The position numbers and the translations under genes were made by a program. DNA of 64,000 nt from assembly GCF_009649845.1 (NCBI RefSeq), contig NZ_WJIE01000001.1, positions 372,001-436,000 of the forward strand. The letters are read 5' to 3'. The DNA is from Polyangium spumosum. Its GTDB lineage: Bacteria > Myxococcota_A > Polyangia > Polyangiales > Polyangiaceae. How positions within the stretch are numbered: position 1 is the stretch's first letter; each line of letters starts with the position of its first letter. Below the pieces are notes generated by a model. The model saw only the letters and a program-made list of their open reading frames with translations. It was not told where the DNA came from and searched no databases. This document shows positions 9,605 through 18,464 of this stretch, piece by piece.

Positions 9605-9635
9605 GGCCGCATCAAAGGCCGGGTGTGGCTTCGGA

Positions 9636-11222
9636 TCAAGGGGGTTCGGGGGCAGAGCGCGGCTCGTCCGCGCGGAGCCCCCGAGTGTTGACGGGTTCGG
9701 GGGCAGAGCGAGGCTCGTCCGCGCGGAGCCCCCGAGTGTTGACGGGTTCGGGGGCAGAGCGAGGCTCGTCCACGCGGAGCCCCCGAGCGTTGACGGGTTC
9801 GCCCCTGACGTCGCGCCTTCGCAGCACCACGTACGGCAAGCCGGGCACGCGGCTCTCCGCGGTCACCACGAAGCTCTCCGCCATTGCCGGAAAGCTCGCG
9901 ATCCGCGCCTCGACGCCGCGATCGAACCTCGACGCCGTCCACGGCGCCTCGACGCGCGCGCCCCGCGCGAGCAGGAGGACGAGCGAGTCCACGCCACGCG
10001 CGTCGAGCATCGCCGGCGCGATCCGCTTCGTGGTGTGCCCGCCCGGCAAGGCGGCGATCGCCGGATCCGTGAGCCCCGCGAGATCGACGATGTTCGCCTC
10101 GGTCGCCGCGCCGACCCAGCCAGCATCGAGCGTCGCGACGACGCGAGCGCCCTCGAGCGCGGGGCCGATCTCCCGCACCAGGGCGGCCCGATCCCTGCCG
10201 ACACGCGCGGCCGCGGGGCCGATCTTCACCATGACGAAGAGCTCGCCCGCAACCACGAGCGTGATCCGCAGCGCCGTCATGCGCGCGTCCGCGACGGCGG
10301 CGATGTGCGCAGCCGCGAGGATCACCGCGGGGAGCACGGGGACGACGAGGCGCGAGAGCGGCATCCAGTCGCCCCCCGCGACCGCCACCGCGGCGAAATG
10401 GACGGCGACGGCGAGCACGAGCCCACGCACGAACGCCGTCGATCGAAGGAACACACGCGGCGCGACGAGCGCGAGCGGGCCCGTGAGCAAGAAGCAGGCG
10501 AGCGCATACTTCGCCCCGAGCCACGGATCCGAGGGCTTGGCGAGCACGGCGAGAGGCGTCGGACGACCAAACACGGCGAGGCGGATGGCGACGACGCAAA
10601 AAAAGGGCGCCGCGGCGAGGGCTACGCGGACCATCTGCGCGCGCCCGAGGCGCATCGACTCCCCCGGCGGCGGCGTGATCGCGACGAGGAGCGCGAAGGG
10701 CAAGAGCTCCGGCCGCAGCGCAGCCGCGAGCCCCACGGGAAACGCGCCGAGCGTGGGGCGACCGAGCGCGACGAGGCACACCGCGAGCGAGACGAGCGCC
10801 GCGGCGAGGCCCGTCTCGAGCCCCGCGACGCTCCACGCTGCGAGCGGCGCCGAAGCAGGCAGAAGCACGAGCGCGGACCAGCGCAGGCGCGACGAGGAGG
10901 CGCGATCGACGGTGACGGCGAGCAGCCCCGCCGCCGCTGTCCATGCGAGCAGCCCGAGGACCTTCGCCGCTGCGAGCGCGTGCAGGGGTCCACGCGCGGC
11001 GAAGGGCGCGAGCAGGTACGGAAAGCCGAGCGGCGTGACGGCGTCGGTGATCGGGCCGTGCGCGTTCCAGCGGTATCCGAGGCCACGCGCGAGGTGGGTC
11101 GCGTAACGCGCGGGGATGAGCGCGTCGTCGACCGTGAAGTCGAAAAGCACGAGCGCCGGTGCGAGCGCGAGCGCGGCGCCGAGCGCGGCGATCGAAAGGG
11201 CGCGCGGCCAAGAAACCGGCAC
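9636..11222 (-). CDS. Polytopic membrane protein, glycosyltransferase-like topology
   Basis: 528 residues. The GTG at 11222 is preferred because AGGAG lies 8 bases upstream; a GTG at 11279 would add 19 unconserved-looking residues and leave little promoter space. There are about nine to ten hydrophobic segments, beginning at the N-terminus (ALSIAALGAALALAPALVLF). An early acidic pair after the first segment (DFTVDDALIPARYA) resembles GT-C-type mannosyl/arabinosyltransferases, which transfer sugars from polyprenyl phosphates; this is suggestive only. The C-terminal soluble part has strand-like segments (GARVVATLDAGWVG). The protein ends in three 17-residue repeats encoded by the 51-bp direct repeats. 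Confidence 0.75.
   Translation of the reverse strand: MPVSWPRALSIAALGAALALAPALVLFDFTVDDALIPARYATHLARGLGYRWNAHGPITDAVTPLGFPYLLAPFAARGPLHALAAAKVLGLLAWTAAAGLLAVTVDRASSSRLRWSALVLLPASAPLAAWSVAGLETGLAAALVSLAVCLVALGRPTLGAFPVGLAAALRPELLPFALLVAITPPPGESMRLGRAQMVRVALAAAPFFCVVAIRLAVFGRPTPLAVLAKPSDPWLGAKYALACFLLTGPLALVAPRVFLRSTAFVRGLVLAVAVHFAAVAVAGGDWMPLSRLVVPVLPAVILAAAHIAAVADARMTALRITLVVAGELFVMVKIGPAAARVGRDRAALVREIGPALEGARVVATLDAGWVGAATEANIVDLAGLTDPAIAALPGGHTTKRIAPAMLDARGVDSLVLLLARGARVEAPWTASRFDRGVEARIASFPAMAESFVVTAESRVPGLPYVVLRRRDVRGEPVNARGLRVDEPRSAPEPVNTRGLRADEPRSAPEPVNTRGLRADEPRSAPEPP
9642..9794. repeat. Three tandem 51-bp repeats
   Basis: Units lie at 9642-9692, 9693-9743 and 9744-9794, nearly identical, with a partial fourth start (GGGTTCG) at 9795. 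Each contains the dyad GGCTC...GAGCC. The length is a multiple of three, so the units are read as 17-residue repeats at the C-terminus of the minus-strand membrane protein (PVNTRGLRADEPRSAPE). Confidence 0.92.
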
Positions 11223-11323
11223 GGCAGGGGCTCCTAGCGACACTCCATCGGTTTGTCCACTCCGCGACGATCGACGCACAAAACTTAGGAAGCGCCGGAA
11301 GCCTCTTTAGCATTCGGCCACGG

Positions 11324-13684
11324 ATGACCGGCCTCACTCTCGTTGCCCGACGCCCCGAGATCCAGCCTGCCTCGACCTCCTCGGTCGACAGCCCGGCGCT
11401 GCGCGCGCTCTTCGACCTCGTGCTCGATCGCGCGCCAGACGCCACCGTCCTTCCCGAGCGTGACGCGACCTCGCTCGTGATCGACCTCGCCTATACCGTA
11501 GCCGACCTCTGCGCGTGCCGCAGGCGCCGCGCCGCCGTGCGCGTGAGCCTCGGCGGTGAACCCTGGGAGCTCGGCCTCGAGCGCGCAGGGCGAGACGCGC
11601 TCGTCTCCCTCGTGCAAACGAGCGCGAGGCCCGAGGTGGCGCTCCACGAGCGGCGCGTCGACGGTGACGCCCTCTGCGCCCGCGTCCTCGGCGCGCTCGA
11701 CGCCCTCGCGGGCCGCCCTTCGGAGCAGAGCGCCATCGCCTCGCTCGCCGCGCTCGACGGCGACGCGCCGAGGTCCGTGCTCTACGGAGAGGCCGCGCGT
11801 ATCGCCGCGGCGCGCGAGCACCTCGCCGCGAGCGCGCCGTTCGGCGCAGGCGAAGGGCTCGCCGAGCCTGCCGTCGTCGCGGTCGAGCCCACGGGCGACG
11901 TGCCCATCACCATCGCCGCCGACATCCTCATGCGCACGCCCGCGCCCTCGGCGTCGGCGGAGACGGCCGTACAACGCGCCGACCTCTTCGCGCTCCTCTT
12001 CCGCGGCAAGCTGCGCGTCATCGTCGCCGAGCACGCGCGCGAGCTGCCCGACGTGTTCGTCTTCCTCTTCGCCGAGCAGCTCGTGGAGATCACGATCGAA
12101 GCGCTCTCGGCGTGGGCCCTCGGCCGGCCTTACTACCGTCGCCTCACCGTCGGCGGCGCCGTCTGCGCCGTGCGTATCCAGGGCGAGGGGCACGCCTCGC
12201 TCACGATCGGCATGCCGCGCCGCGGCGCCGACGAGCGCGGCCACGTGTGGACGTTCCCCGCCGTCGACGTGGGCGCGCTCGTGCAGAGCGTCGTCGCCTT
12301 CGGCCGCGCCCTCGCGCGGAGCGTCGTCCGCCGCGACCGCGCGCAGGCGCAGAACCTCCGCCTCTCCGCGTTCCGCACGAAGGTGCGCGAGCTCGGCGAG
12401 CGCATGCGCGACCTCACGCGTGACGACTCCAAGATCAACGACGCGCCCGAGGGCTACCGCGCCTTCGCCGCATCCCTGCTCCGGCCGCCGCAGCCGCCCG
12501 AGGACGAGACCCTCGCGTCGAGCCGCCTGCGCTACACCCCGCGCTGGTTCGCCGCGATCCCCTCGATCGATCTGCGCGCCACCTTCCTCTGCGGCGACGC
12601 GCTCGTCGTCGGCGCCACGCGCGAGCTCTCGTGTATCGATCGGCGCACGGGCGAGCTCGCGTGGACGCGGCCCGTGCCTCGCGCCGCGAGCGTGATGACG
12701 CCCCTCGGCCTCGCCCGCATGGAGGCCGAAGGCGCCCTCCACCTGCACGACCTGCAGACGGGCGACGTCCTCTGGACCACGCAGCTCACGCCACGCGCCG
12801 GCGCGAGCACCTCCGGCGTCGTCGTGAGCACGCACGGCCTGCCGCGTATGCTCGTCGTGAGCGAAGGCGCGCGCCACCTCGCCGCCATCGACCTGCACGG
12901 CGGCGAGGTGCGATGGCGCTACGCGTCGCGGCGCAGCGGCATGTTCCGGCTGCGGCGCGCCGGCAAGCTGCTCGTCGTCGCGTCGGGCGAGTCCGCCCTC
13001 GTCGCCCTCGACGTGCTCACGGGTGAGGTCGTCTGGCGCTTCTGCGATCGCCGCCGCTTCGCCTCGCACGTGACCGTCGACCACGACGCGCTCTTCGCCG
13101 TCAGCGGCGACGGCGCCTTCGTGGATCGCGGCAGCGCGCGCCTGCATCACATCGACCCCTGGTCCGGCGCGGCGCGCTGGAGCATCGATCTCCCCGCGGA
13201 GACGCGCCCCCTCGGCGCGCCCCTGCTCGCGCCGGACACCGTCGTCATCCAGACCCACGGCCGCCGCGGCACCGGCCTCGTCGGCTTCGATCGCGCCACC
13301 GGCGCCCCGCGCTTCGACATCGTCGCCTGCGCCTCGGCCGCCTCGTGCCTCGTCGTCGACGGCACCGTCATCCTCAACAGCGAAGGCGGCGAGCTCGTCG
13401 CCATCGACGCAAAGGACGGCGCGACGCGTTACCGTCACGTCTTCGGCGGCGCCGAAGGCGACCGGCCGCGACGGCTCGAACCCATGCTCCGCTCGGGTGC
13501 CCTCTTCGTCCCGCAGAGCGAGCTCTTCGTCGTTCGCCCCCGCGACGGAAAGCTCCTCGGCCGCGTCCCCGCCGACCTCGTGCCCGACCTCTTCCGCGTG
13601 GACGAGCGTTGCGATGTCTACGTCGTCGAGGAGAGCGGACACATCGCCGCGTTCTCCACCGGTCCGCGGCTCCGCCTGGTGTGA
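11324..13684 (+). CDS. PQQ/WD40-like beta-propeller repeat protein
   Basis: 786 residues from the ATG at 11324. Residues 1-400 are an uncharacterised mixed alpha/beta region without signal peptide. From about 405 the chain shows repeated propeller blades of the PQQ_2 type, each a small-residue strand, a Gly turn and a Trp strand: RRTGELAWTRPV, LQTGDVLWTTQL, LHGGEVRWRYAS, VLTGEVVWRFCD, WSGAARWSIDL. There is no lipobox, unlike BamB. It is probably cytoplasmic and may scaffold protein contacts. It is divergent from the membrane-protein gene, with about 100 bases between starts. A hairpin directly follows the stop. Confidence 0.82.
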   Translation: MTGLTLVARRPEIQPASTSSVDSPALRALFDLVLDRAPDATVLPERDATSLVIDLAYTVADLCACRRRRAAVRVSLGGEPWELGLERAGRDALVSLVQTSARPEVALHERRVDGDALCARVLGALDALAGRPSEQSAIASLAALDGDAPRSVLYGEAARIAAAREHLAASAPFGAGEGLAEPAVVAVEPTGDVPITIAADILMRTPAPSASAETAVQRADLFALLFRGKLRVIVAEHARELPDVFVFLFAEQLVEITIEALSAWALGRPYYRRLTVGGAVCAVRIQGEGHASLTIGMPRRGADERGHVWTFPAVDVGALVQSVVAFGRALARSVVRRDRAQAQNLRLSAFRTKVRELGERMRDLTRDDSKINDAPEGYRAFAASLLRPPQPPEDETLASSRLRYTPRWFAAIPSIDLRATFLCGDALVVGATRELSCIDRRTGELAWTRPVPRAASVMTPLGLARMEAEGALHLHDLQTGDVLWTTQLTPRAGASTSGVVVSTHGLPRMLVVSEGARHLAAIDLHGGEVRWRYASRRSGMFRLRRAGKLLVVASGESALVALDVLTGEVVWRFCDRRRFASHVTVDHDALFAVSGDGAFVDRGSARLHHIDPWSGAARWSIDLPAETRPLGAPLLAPDTVVIQTHGRRGTGLVGFDRATGAPRFDIVACASAASCLVVDGTVILNSEGGELVAIDAKDGATRYRHVFGGAEGDRPRRLEPMLRSGALFVPQSELFVVRPRDGKLLGRVPADLVPDLFRVDERCDVYVVEESGHIAAFSTGPRLRLV

Positions 13685-13686
13685 AA

Positions 13687-13717
13687 GGAGGCGCCGCGAT
13701 CGGCGCCTCCCCTTCCT
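13687..13717 (+). terminator. Terminator-like hairpin between convergent genes
   Basis: A perfect 9-bp stem, GGAGGCGCC (13687-13695) with GGCGCCTCC (13702-13710) and a 6-base loop, starts two bases after the propeller-gene stop and is followed by CCTTCCTTC. The pyrimidine tail is only partly U. Confidence 0.5.
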
Positions 13718-14236
13718 TCACCGACGTTTCTTCGCCGACTTCTTCTTCTTTTTTGGCTTCGGCGGCGGCATCGACACGATACGCAGCACGACGTCGGCGA
13801 CGCCCGCCCGCACGATGCCCAGCGCCTCGGCCGCGCGCCGCGACAGATCGACGATCCGCCCTCGCACGTGCGGGCCCCGATCGTTGATCCGCACCTCGAT
13901 CCAACGACCGTCGCTCACCCGCTCGACCAGCACCACGGTCCCGAACGGGAGCGTCTTGTGCGCGGCCGTCATCAACGTCGGCTCGTAGAGCTCACCACTC
14001 GCCGTGGGCCGACCCTTGAACTTGTCCGCGTAATAACTCGCCCCGCCGCGCTCCTCGCGACCCGTCGTCGCGGGCTTGTCCGCGGGCTTGTCCGCGGGCT
14101 TGTCCGCGGGCTTGCCCGCGGGCGCCGCTTCCGGCGTGACCGCCCCTCGCCCCGTCGCCTCTGCGCCGCCACCACAACCCGCGAGGCCGAGCAACGTCGC
14201 GAGGGCGATCCCTGAAAAGAGTCGTCGAGCCAGCAT
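13718..14236 (-). CDS. rlpA: RlpA-like septal/peptidoglycan lytic transglycosylase lipoprotein
   Basis: 172 residues. The signal peptide ends in a lipobox (LLGLAGCGGG). A linker with four-residue KPAD repeats follows. The double-psi beta-barrel of RlpA runs from ASYYADKFKGRPTASGE to the end and includes GTVVLVERV, the active-site segment RINDRGPHVRGRIVDLS and AAEALG. RlpA cleaves denuded glycan strands and acts at the septum in other bacteria. There is no C-terminal SPOR domain; instead the tail is very basic (PKPKKKKKSAKKRR), which may bind envelope polymers. A separate SPOR protein is encoded at 32906-33736. Confidence 0.9.
   Translation of the reverse strand: MLARRLFSGIALATLLGLAGCGGGAEATGRGAVTPEAAPAGKPADKPADKPADKPATTGREERGGASYYADKFKGRPTASGELYEPTLMTAAHKTLPFGTVVLVERVSDGRWIEVRINDRGPHVRGRIVDLSRRAAEALGIVRAGVADVVLRIVSMPPPKPKKKKKSAKKRR
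14073..14125. repeat. 12-bp tandem repeat in rlpA
   Basis: Four near-identical copies of GCGGGCTTGTCC encode the KPAD linker of the RlpA lipoprotein. It is a likely site of length variation between strains. Confidence 0.75.
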
Positions 14237-14326
14237 GATCGAGAGGCACGCGGCAGGCGCGCGTACGCCTCCCGTCTATCCCGATATGCTGGGAGCTCCA
14301 AGCAAATTTGCCGGACGCGACGCGGC

Positions 14327-14845
14327 CTACGTGGGTGCCGTCGCCGGAGGATGCTCACGCCCTTCGGAGGCCTCCGTCGTCGGCGCCTCCACGCCCGCGG
14401 CGACGGCGCTCATCGCGGCGAGCGGCTTCGCGCCCGCCTTTGATCTCACGAAGCGGGCGAGCTCGACGAACGGCACGCGCGTCGGGCAGATCTCCTCTTT
14501 CTGCGCGAGCACCTCCATCGGCACGTGCGCGAGGGACCGCGCCGCGGCGTCGTAGTCCGGCATGCTGCGCGACGACGAGAGCACGATCGTCATGAGCCCG
14601 GGGTACTCCCCGCCCGAGGCCGCGATCCGATCCGCCTCCCCCACGTCGCAGCGCCCGCACGCGATGCAGCGCGAGAAACTCGCGACACGCTCGCGCTCCG
14701 CGGGCTCGAGGGCCGGCAGGCCGTCGGCGTCGTAATTCTCGTGGAACAGCGGGAGGCCCGTCTTCCGCCCGAACATCCTCCCGACGAGGACCTTGAGCAA
14801 CGACCAGGCAAGCACCACGAGAGCGAGCGCGCGTCCGGAGAGCAC
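14327..14845 (-). CDS. Membrane-anchored protein with Fe-S-type cysteine motif, function unknown
   Basis: 172 residues. The N-terminal segment is hydrophobic (RALALVVLAWSLLKVLVG). The middle holds SRCIACGRCDVGE, the first three cysteines of a 4Fe-4S ferredoxin-type motif, and about 50 residues on ICPTRVPF supplies a Cys-Pro. Together they could bind one 4Fe-4S cluster with unusual spacing, as in parts of HdrC/GlpC-type proteins. The C-terminus is Ala/Glu/Thr-rich and disordered-looking. The usual second cluster motif is missing, and no redox partner gene is adjacent. It lies 91 bases upstream of rlpA on the same strand. Confidence 0.65.
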   Translation of the reverse strand: MLSGRALALVVLAWSLLKVLVGRMFGRKTGLPLFHENYDADGLPALEPAERERVASFSRCIACGRCDVGEADRIAASGGEYPGLMTIVLSSSRSMPDYDAAARSLAHVPMEVLAQKEEICPTRVPFVELARFVRSKAGAKPLAAMSAVAAGVEAPTTEASEGREHPPATAPT

Positions 14846-14967
14846 GTTCTCCCTATAGCAACGCGCGCGCCTCGGAGCACAGGCGTGGTTTCACCGAGCA
14901 CACGAACGGGCCACCCGGGCCTTTGCGTCCAAGCGGCGCCCGAGACGTGGTAAGAGCCCGCCAGGAG

Positions 14968-15849
14968 ATGCGCCTCTTTCGCGACCGCTTCGCCCTCTGT
15001 GCCCCGCTCCGCGCCGCCGCGCGGCCTCACGTCTTCGCGCTCCTCGCCGCCCTGGCCGCCTCGGCCTGCAGCGGCACGGGCGACGGCGGCACGGGCGATC
15101 CGCCCAGCAAACCGGCCGCCGATCCGTGCGGCGGCGGCGCCCGATTGCCCGACGTCGTCGGCGAGCCGACCTGGGTCGATCCCGACCAGGCGATGAGCAA
15201 TTCCTGCAGCTACCCGCCCGATCGGGCCGTCAAGCTCGCCGGCCTGCGCATCGTCGCCATCGATCGCTACGACGAGACCGGGGACGGCGCGTCGGGCAAC
15301 TACTACGTACAAGACGGCTGCGCCGATCCGATCGGCCCCTACGCGGGCATGACGGTCTACGCGCCCTCGTTCAGCCCGCCGGACTTGCGCCTCGCCGAGG
15401 GAGACGTCGTCGACGTGCTCGGCAACCTGATGGAGTTCCCCGGCCCCACGGCAGGCCCCTTCCCCCAGTGCCGCACGCTCCCCGAGATCGGCGGCACCAT
15501 GACCTTCCGCTTCGAGCTCGGCTCCGACCTCACGCCGAAGACGATCCCCACGACCGATCTCAAGACGTACGAGGGCGCGCGCCAGTGGCTCGGCATGCTC
15601 GTGCGGATCGAGAACGTCGCGATCGCCGACCAGGCCTACGAGAGCAACGGCCGCTACTCCGCGCCCATCGACGTCGGCGGCGGCATCAGCCAGATCGACG
15701 TGCCCAGCATCTCGAACGAGCTCTTCGACCTGAAAAACGAGGGCCCGCTTCTCGCCGAGGGCGTCAAGTTCAAGGCCGTCACCGGCGTCGTCACCTACTT
15801 CTACGGCTTCAAGATCGCGCCTCGCTCCGCGGCCGACTTCGAGCTCTGA
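14968..15849 (+). CDS. Lipoprotein with possible OB-fold nuclease-associated domain
   Basis: 293 residues from the ATG at 14968. The signal peptide ends in LAASACSG. The mature part contains AGLRIVAIDRYDETGDGAS, YYVQDGC and LAEGDVVDVLGNLMEFPG, resembling the OB-fold domains found next to extracellular nucleases (YhcR type); no nuclease motif is present here. A related second half (WLGMLVRIENVAI) suggests a tandem fold. An AGGAG abuts the ATG with no spacing, so the exact start is uncertain; an upstream in-frame ATG at 14923 lengthens the N-terminus without a typical signal. The next gene on the strand follows after 22 bases. Confidence 0.75.
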   Translation: MRLFRDRFALCAPLRAAARPHVFALLAALAASACSGTGDGGTGDPPSKPAADPCGGGARLPDVVGEPTWVDPDQAMSNSCSYPPDRAVKLAGLRIVAIDRYDETGDGASGNYYVQDGCADPIGPYAGMTVYAPSFSPPDLRLAEGDVVDVLGNLMEFPGPTAGPFPQCRTLPEIGGTMTFRFELGSDLTPKTIPTTDLKTYEGARQWLGMLVRIENVAIADQAYESNGRYSAPIDVGGGISQIDVPSISNELFDLKNEGPLLAEGVKFKAVTGVVTYFYGFKIAPRSAADFEL

Positions 15850-15871
15850 TCCTCGATCTCTCGCATCGGAC

Positions 15872-18346
15872 ATGAAGACGACGCCCGAGACCCCGCCCGA
15901 ACCCACCCCGCGGCGGCTCCCCTCGAGAACGTTCGTGCGCCTCGCCGCGCTCGTCGCGCCCCTCGCGCTCGCCTCTTGCAGCGGCGCGAACCGCCCCGCC
16001 ACGCGGGTCGGTCCTTCGGTGCTCGCCTCACCGTCCGGCGCGCCCGTCGCAGGGATCGAGGTCCACGCCCTCGACGAGCGGCCGCGCCTCACCGTCGTGA
16101 ACCGAGACGGCGATCCCGCGCCCGCGATCGCCGTCGCCTTCGCCACGGACCCGGGCCCAGCCACGGCCGCGATGCTCTCGGCGCTCGTCGAGGCGCGCCT
16201 CGCCGCCGCGGGGTTCGAAACACGCGTGCGCGCCGATCGCACGGGCTTCCGCGTCGAGTGGCTCGTCGAGAACGCAGCCCGCGTCTCGCCCTTCCTCGCG
16301 GCGCTCGTCCGCGCGATGCGTGACCCCGTGGTCGCGAACGGCCCCGAATCTCCGCTCGTCACGCGCCGCCTCGCGGCCCTCCGAAAGACGCCGCTCGACG
16401 CGCCGGAGCTCGCGCCGATCGCCGCATGCACCGGACGCCTCGGCCACTCGCCGAGCGAGGCCGTCCCCGATCCCGCCTCGCCCACGTTCGCCGGCGAGCT
16501 CGAAGGGCAACGCCGCGAAGGCCTCCACGCGGGCCGCGCCGCCATCGCGTCCGTCGGCCCCGCTTCGTTCAGCGCGCTCGTCGCGAAGGCGCTCGAAGCG
16601 AGCGAAGGCTGGCCCGTCGGCGAGCCGGCCGCCGATCCCTTCCCCGCCGCAGACGCCGTCGCGAGTTACGTCGCGCCGTCGCAGAGCGCGCCGCGCGGCC
16701 AGGTGACCCTCGCCCTCCGGATCGGTGATGCCCTCGGCGCGGTCGCCGCCGCCGAGCGCCTCGCCGCACCCGATTCACCGCTGCATGCGCGCCTCGGGAG
16801 CCTGCCCGAAGCCTTCCACGCCGTGCAGGTCGTGGGCGTCGCGAGGGCTCGTGGTGGCTGCGTGAGCGTGACGATCGAGCCCGCGTCCCGCGTCGACGCC
16901 GCAGACCTCGAGCGCGCCGCCGCGCGCGCCGCCGCCGTCACGCGTCACGAGCTCCGCCTCGAGGGCGCCGTTCCCGGGACCGCCGCCGTCGCGATGCGCC
17001 AGATCCTCGCCGCCGCCGATCCGCGCGACGCAGCCTCGCGCGCCGCCTGGTGGGATCTCACCACGCCCGTCCCCTCCGCGCCTCCACGTCTCGCCGTCGC
17101 CCTCGCGTTGCCACCTCGCTCGACCCCGGCGCCTGGTTCGTCGGGACGCACCTTCGCCGCCGAGCTCGATCGCGCCTCGGCCGCCACGAGCGAGCCCATC
17201 GTCGAGCGTCGCGCCGCGGTCGAGCGTGGGCAAGGTGAGCTCTGGGCCCTCGTCGCGAGCCCTTGCGGCGTCGTGGACGAGGGCGTCGTCGACGCAGGCA
17301 CGACGGCCCTCGCGATGCTCGCGGCAGCAGCCTCGCGCGAGCCGAGCTCCGGCGTCTCCCTCGAACCCTGGGTCGGACCGGATGGCATGGGCCTCGTCGC
17401 GCATGCCGCGCCGCGTGACGACGAGACCCCCGTCGAGCTCGCGCGACGCGTCGGCGACGCAGCCGCGCGCGCCTTGTCCCCCGCAGCGCTCACGCCCGCG
17501 TCCCTCACCGAGGCACGGACCTCGGCGCTCGCGCACATCGAACGCACGACCGGCCGCGGCGGCGTCGCCTTCCAGGCGCTCGCATCCGCGCTCGTGCCCG
17601 AACATCCCTCGTGGCTCGATCCGCTCGGCATCTACACGCGTGTCTCCGGCGCGAGCCTCGAAGGCACGCGCCTGCGCCTGCGTACGCTCCACGAAGGACC
17701 ACTTCGCCTCGCCGTGCTGGCGAACGCCGACGCCGCGCAAGCCGCCGAGGTCGCGCGAGCCGTCGATCGATGGCTCGTCCCGCGCCCACCCGCTCGCGCA
17801 TGCCCGACGGCCACGCGTGGCCCCTCGCGCGCCGGCCCCCTCACGGCGCGACTCGCGCGTGACGCAGGCCTCGCGCAGGCGCTCGTCGCAGCGCCGATGC
17901 CCGCAGCCGGCGCCCCCGGGCACGACCTCGCGCTCTTCGTGACACTCGCGCTCAGCGGCGAGGGAGGTCTACTCGAAGCAACACTCCCGCCCGCAGGCGG
18001 CGTCCGCGCAGCCGCGCGGATCGTCGGCACGAACCAGGCCGCCGCGCTCGTCGTCGACGTGCGCGCGCCATCCGATCTCCTCGCGTCCGCCGTCAACGAC
18101 GTCCGCACGCTGCTCGGAAAAATCTCGCGCTCGGGCCTCGCGACGCCAGAGTTCAGCCGCGCCGCATCCCTCGCGCTCCGCCGCGAAACCGAGTCCCGCG
18201 CCGACCCACGCCGCCGCCTCATCCAGCTCTGGTCAGGCCGCAGCCAGGCGCGCGAGACGCCCACGCAGCAGGCCGTCGCCGCATTCCTCGCGACGTCGCT
18301 CGCCGAGAACATGCTGCTCGTCGTCGAGGCGCATCCAGATCCGTGA
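15872..18346 (+). CDS. Lipoprotein resembling M16 (insulinase-type) peptidases, zinc motif absent
   Basis: 824 residues. A signal peptide ends with the lipobox-like LALASCSGAN. The mature chain has the long repeated alpha/beta halves and spacing of M16 proteins: a strand with PAIAVAFATDPGPATAAML, then ALVEARLAAAGFETRV, and a similar pair in the C-terminal half. The M16 zinc site HXXEH is not found at the expected place or elsewhere, and the C-terminal Arg/Tyr pair could not be identified. It may therefore be the non-catalytic partner subunit of an M16 heterodimer, or a structural envelope protein. Assignment rests on pattern only and is moderate. It is followed by the multi-hairpin element. 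Confidence 0.6.
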   Translation: MKTTPETPPEPTPRRLPSRTFVRLAALVAPLALASCSGANRPATRVGPSVLASPSGAPVAGIEVHALDERPRLTVVNRDGDPAPAIAVAFATDPGPATAAMLSALVEARLAAAGFETRVRADRTGFRVEWLVENAARVSPFLAALVRAMRDPVVANGPESPLVTRRLAALRKTPLDAPELAPIAACTGRLGHSPSEAVPDPASPTFAGELEGQRREGLHAGRAAIASVGPASFSALVAKALEASEGWPVGEPAADPFPAADAVASYVAPSQSAPRGQVTLALRIGDALGAVAAAERLAAPDSPLHARLGSLPEAFHAVQVVGVARARGGCVSVTIEPASRVDAADLERAAARAAAVTRHELRLEGAVPGTAAVAMRQILAAADPRDAASRAAWWDLTTPVPSAPPRLAVALALPPRSTPAPGSSGRTFAAELDRASAATSEPIVERRAAVERGQGELWALVASPCGVVDEGVVDAGTTALAMLAAAASREPSSGVSLEPWVGPDGMGLVAHAAPRDDETPVELARRVGDAAARALSPAALTPASLTEARTSALAHIERTTGRGGVAFQALASALVPEHPSWLDPLGIYTRVSGASLEGTRLRLRTLHEGPLRLAVLANADAAQAAEVARAVDRWLVPRPPARACPTATRGPSRAGPLTARLARDAGLAQALVAAPMPAAGAPGHDLALFVTLALSGEGGLLEATLPPAGGVRAAARIVGTNQAAALVVDVRAPSDLLASAVNDVRTLLGKISRSGLATPEFSRAASLALRRETESRADPRRRLIQLWSGRSQARETPTQQAVAAFLATSLAENMLLVVEAHPDP

Positions 18347-18353
18347 GAGAGAT

Positions 18354-18454
18354 GCGGGGCGTTGCCCCGCGCCCCAGAAGGGGGCTGTCCGCCCCCTTCA
18401 CCCCGGACCAGGCACGGCCTGGACCGAGGGCGACAGCGCGCAAGCGCGCTGTCG
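18354..18454. repeat. Multi-hairpin dispersed element, copy 1
   Basis: It fills the gap between convergent stops at 18346 and 18465. Four hairpins stand in a row: GCGGGGC/GCCCCGC (18354-18370), GGGGGC/GCCCCC (around 18380-18396), CCAGGC/GCCTGG (around 18408-18422) and CGACAGCGCGC/GCGCGCTGTCG (18431-18454). The middle part (GGGGGCTGTCCGCCCCC, then CCCCGGACCAGGCACGGCC) recurs inverted at 47921-47998. Confidence 0.85.
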
Positions 18455-18464
18455 ACGGAGTTTG

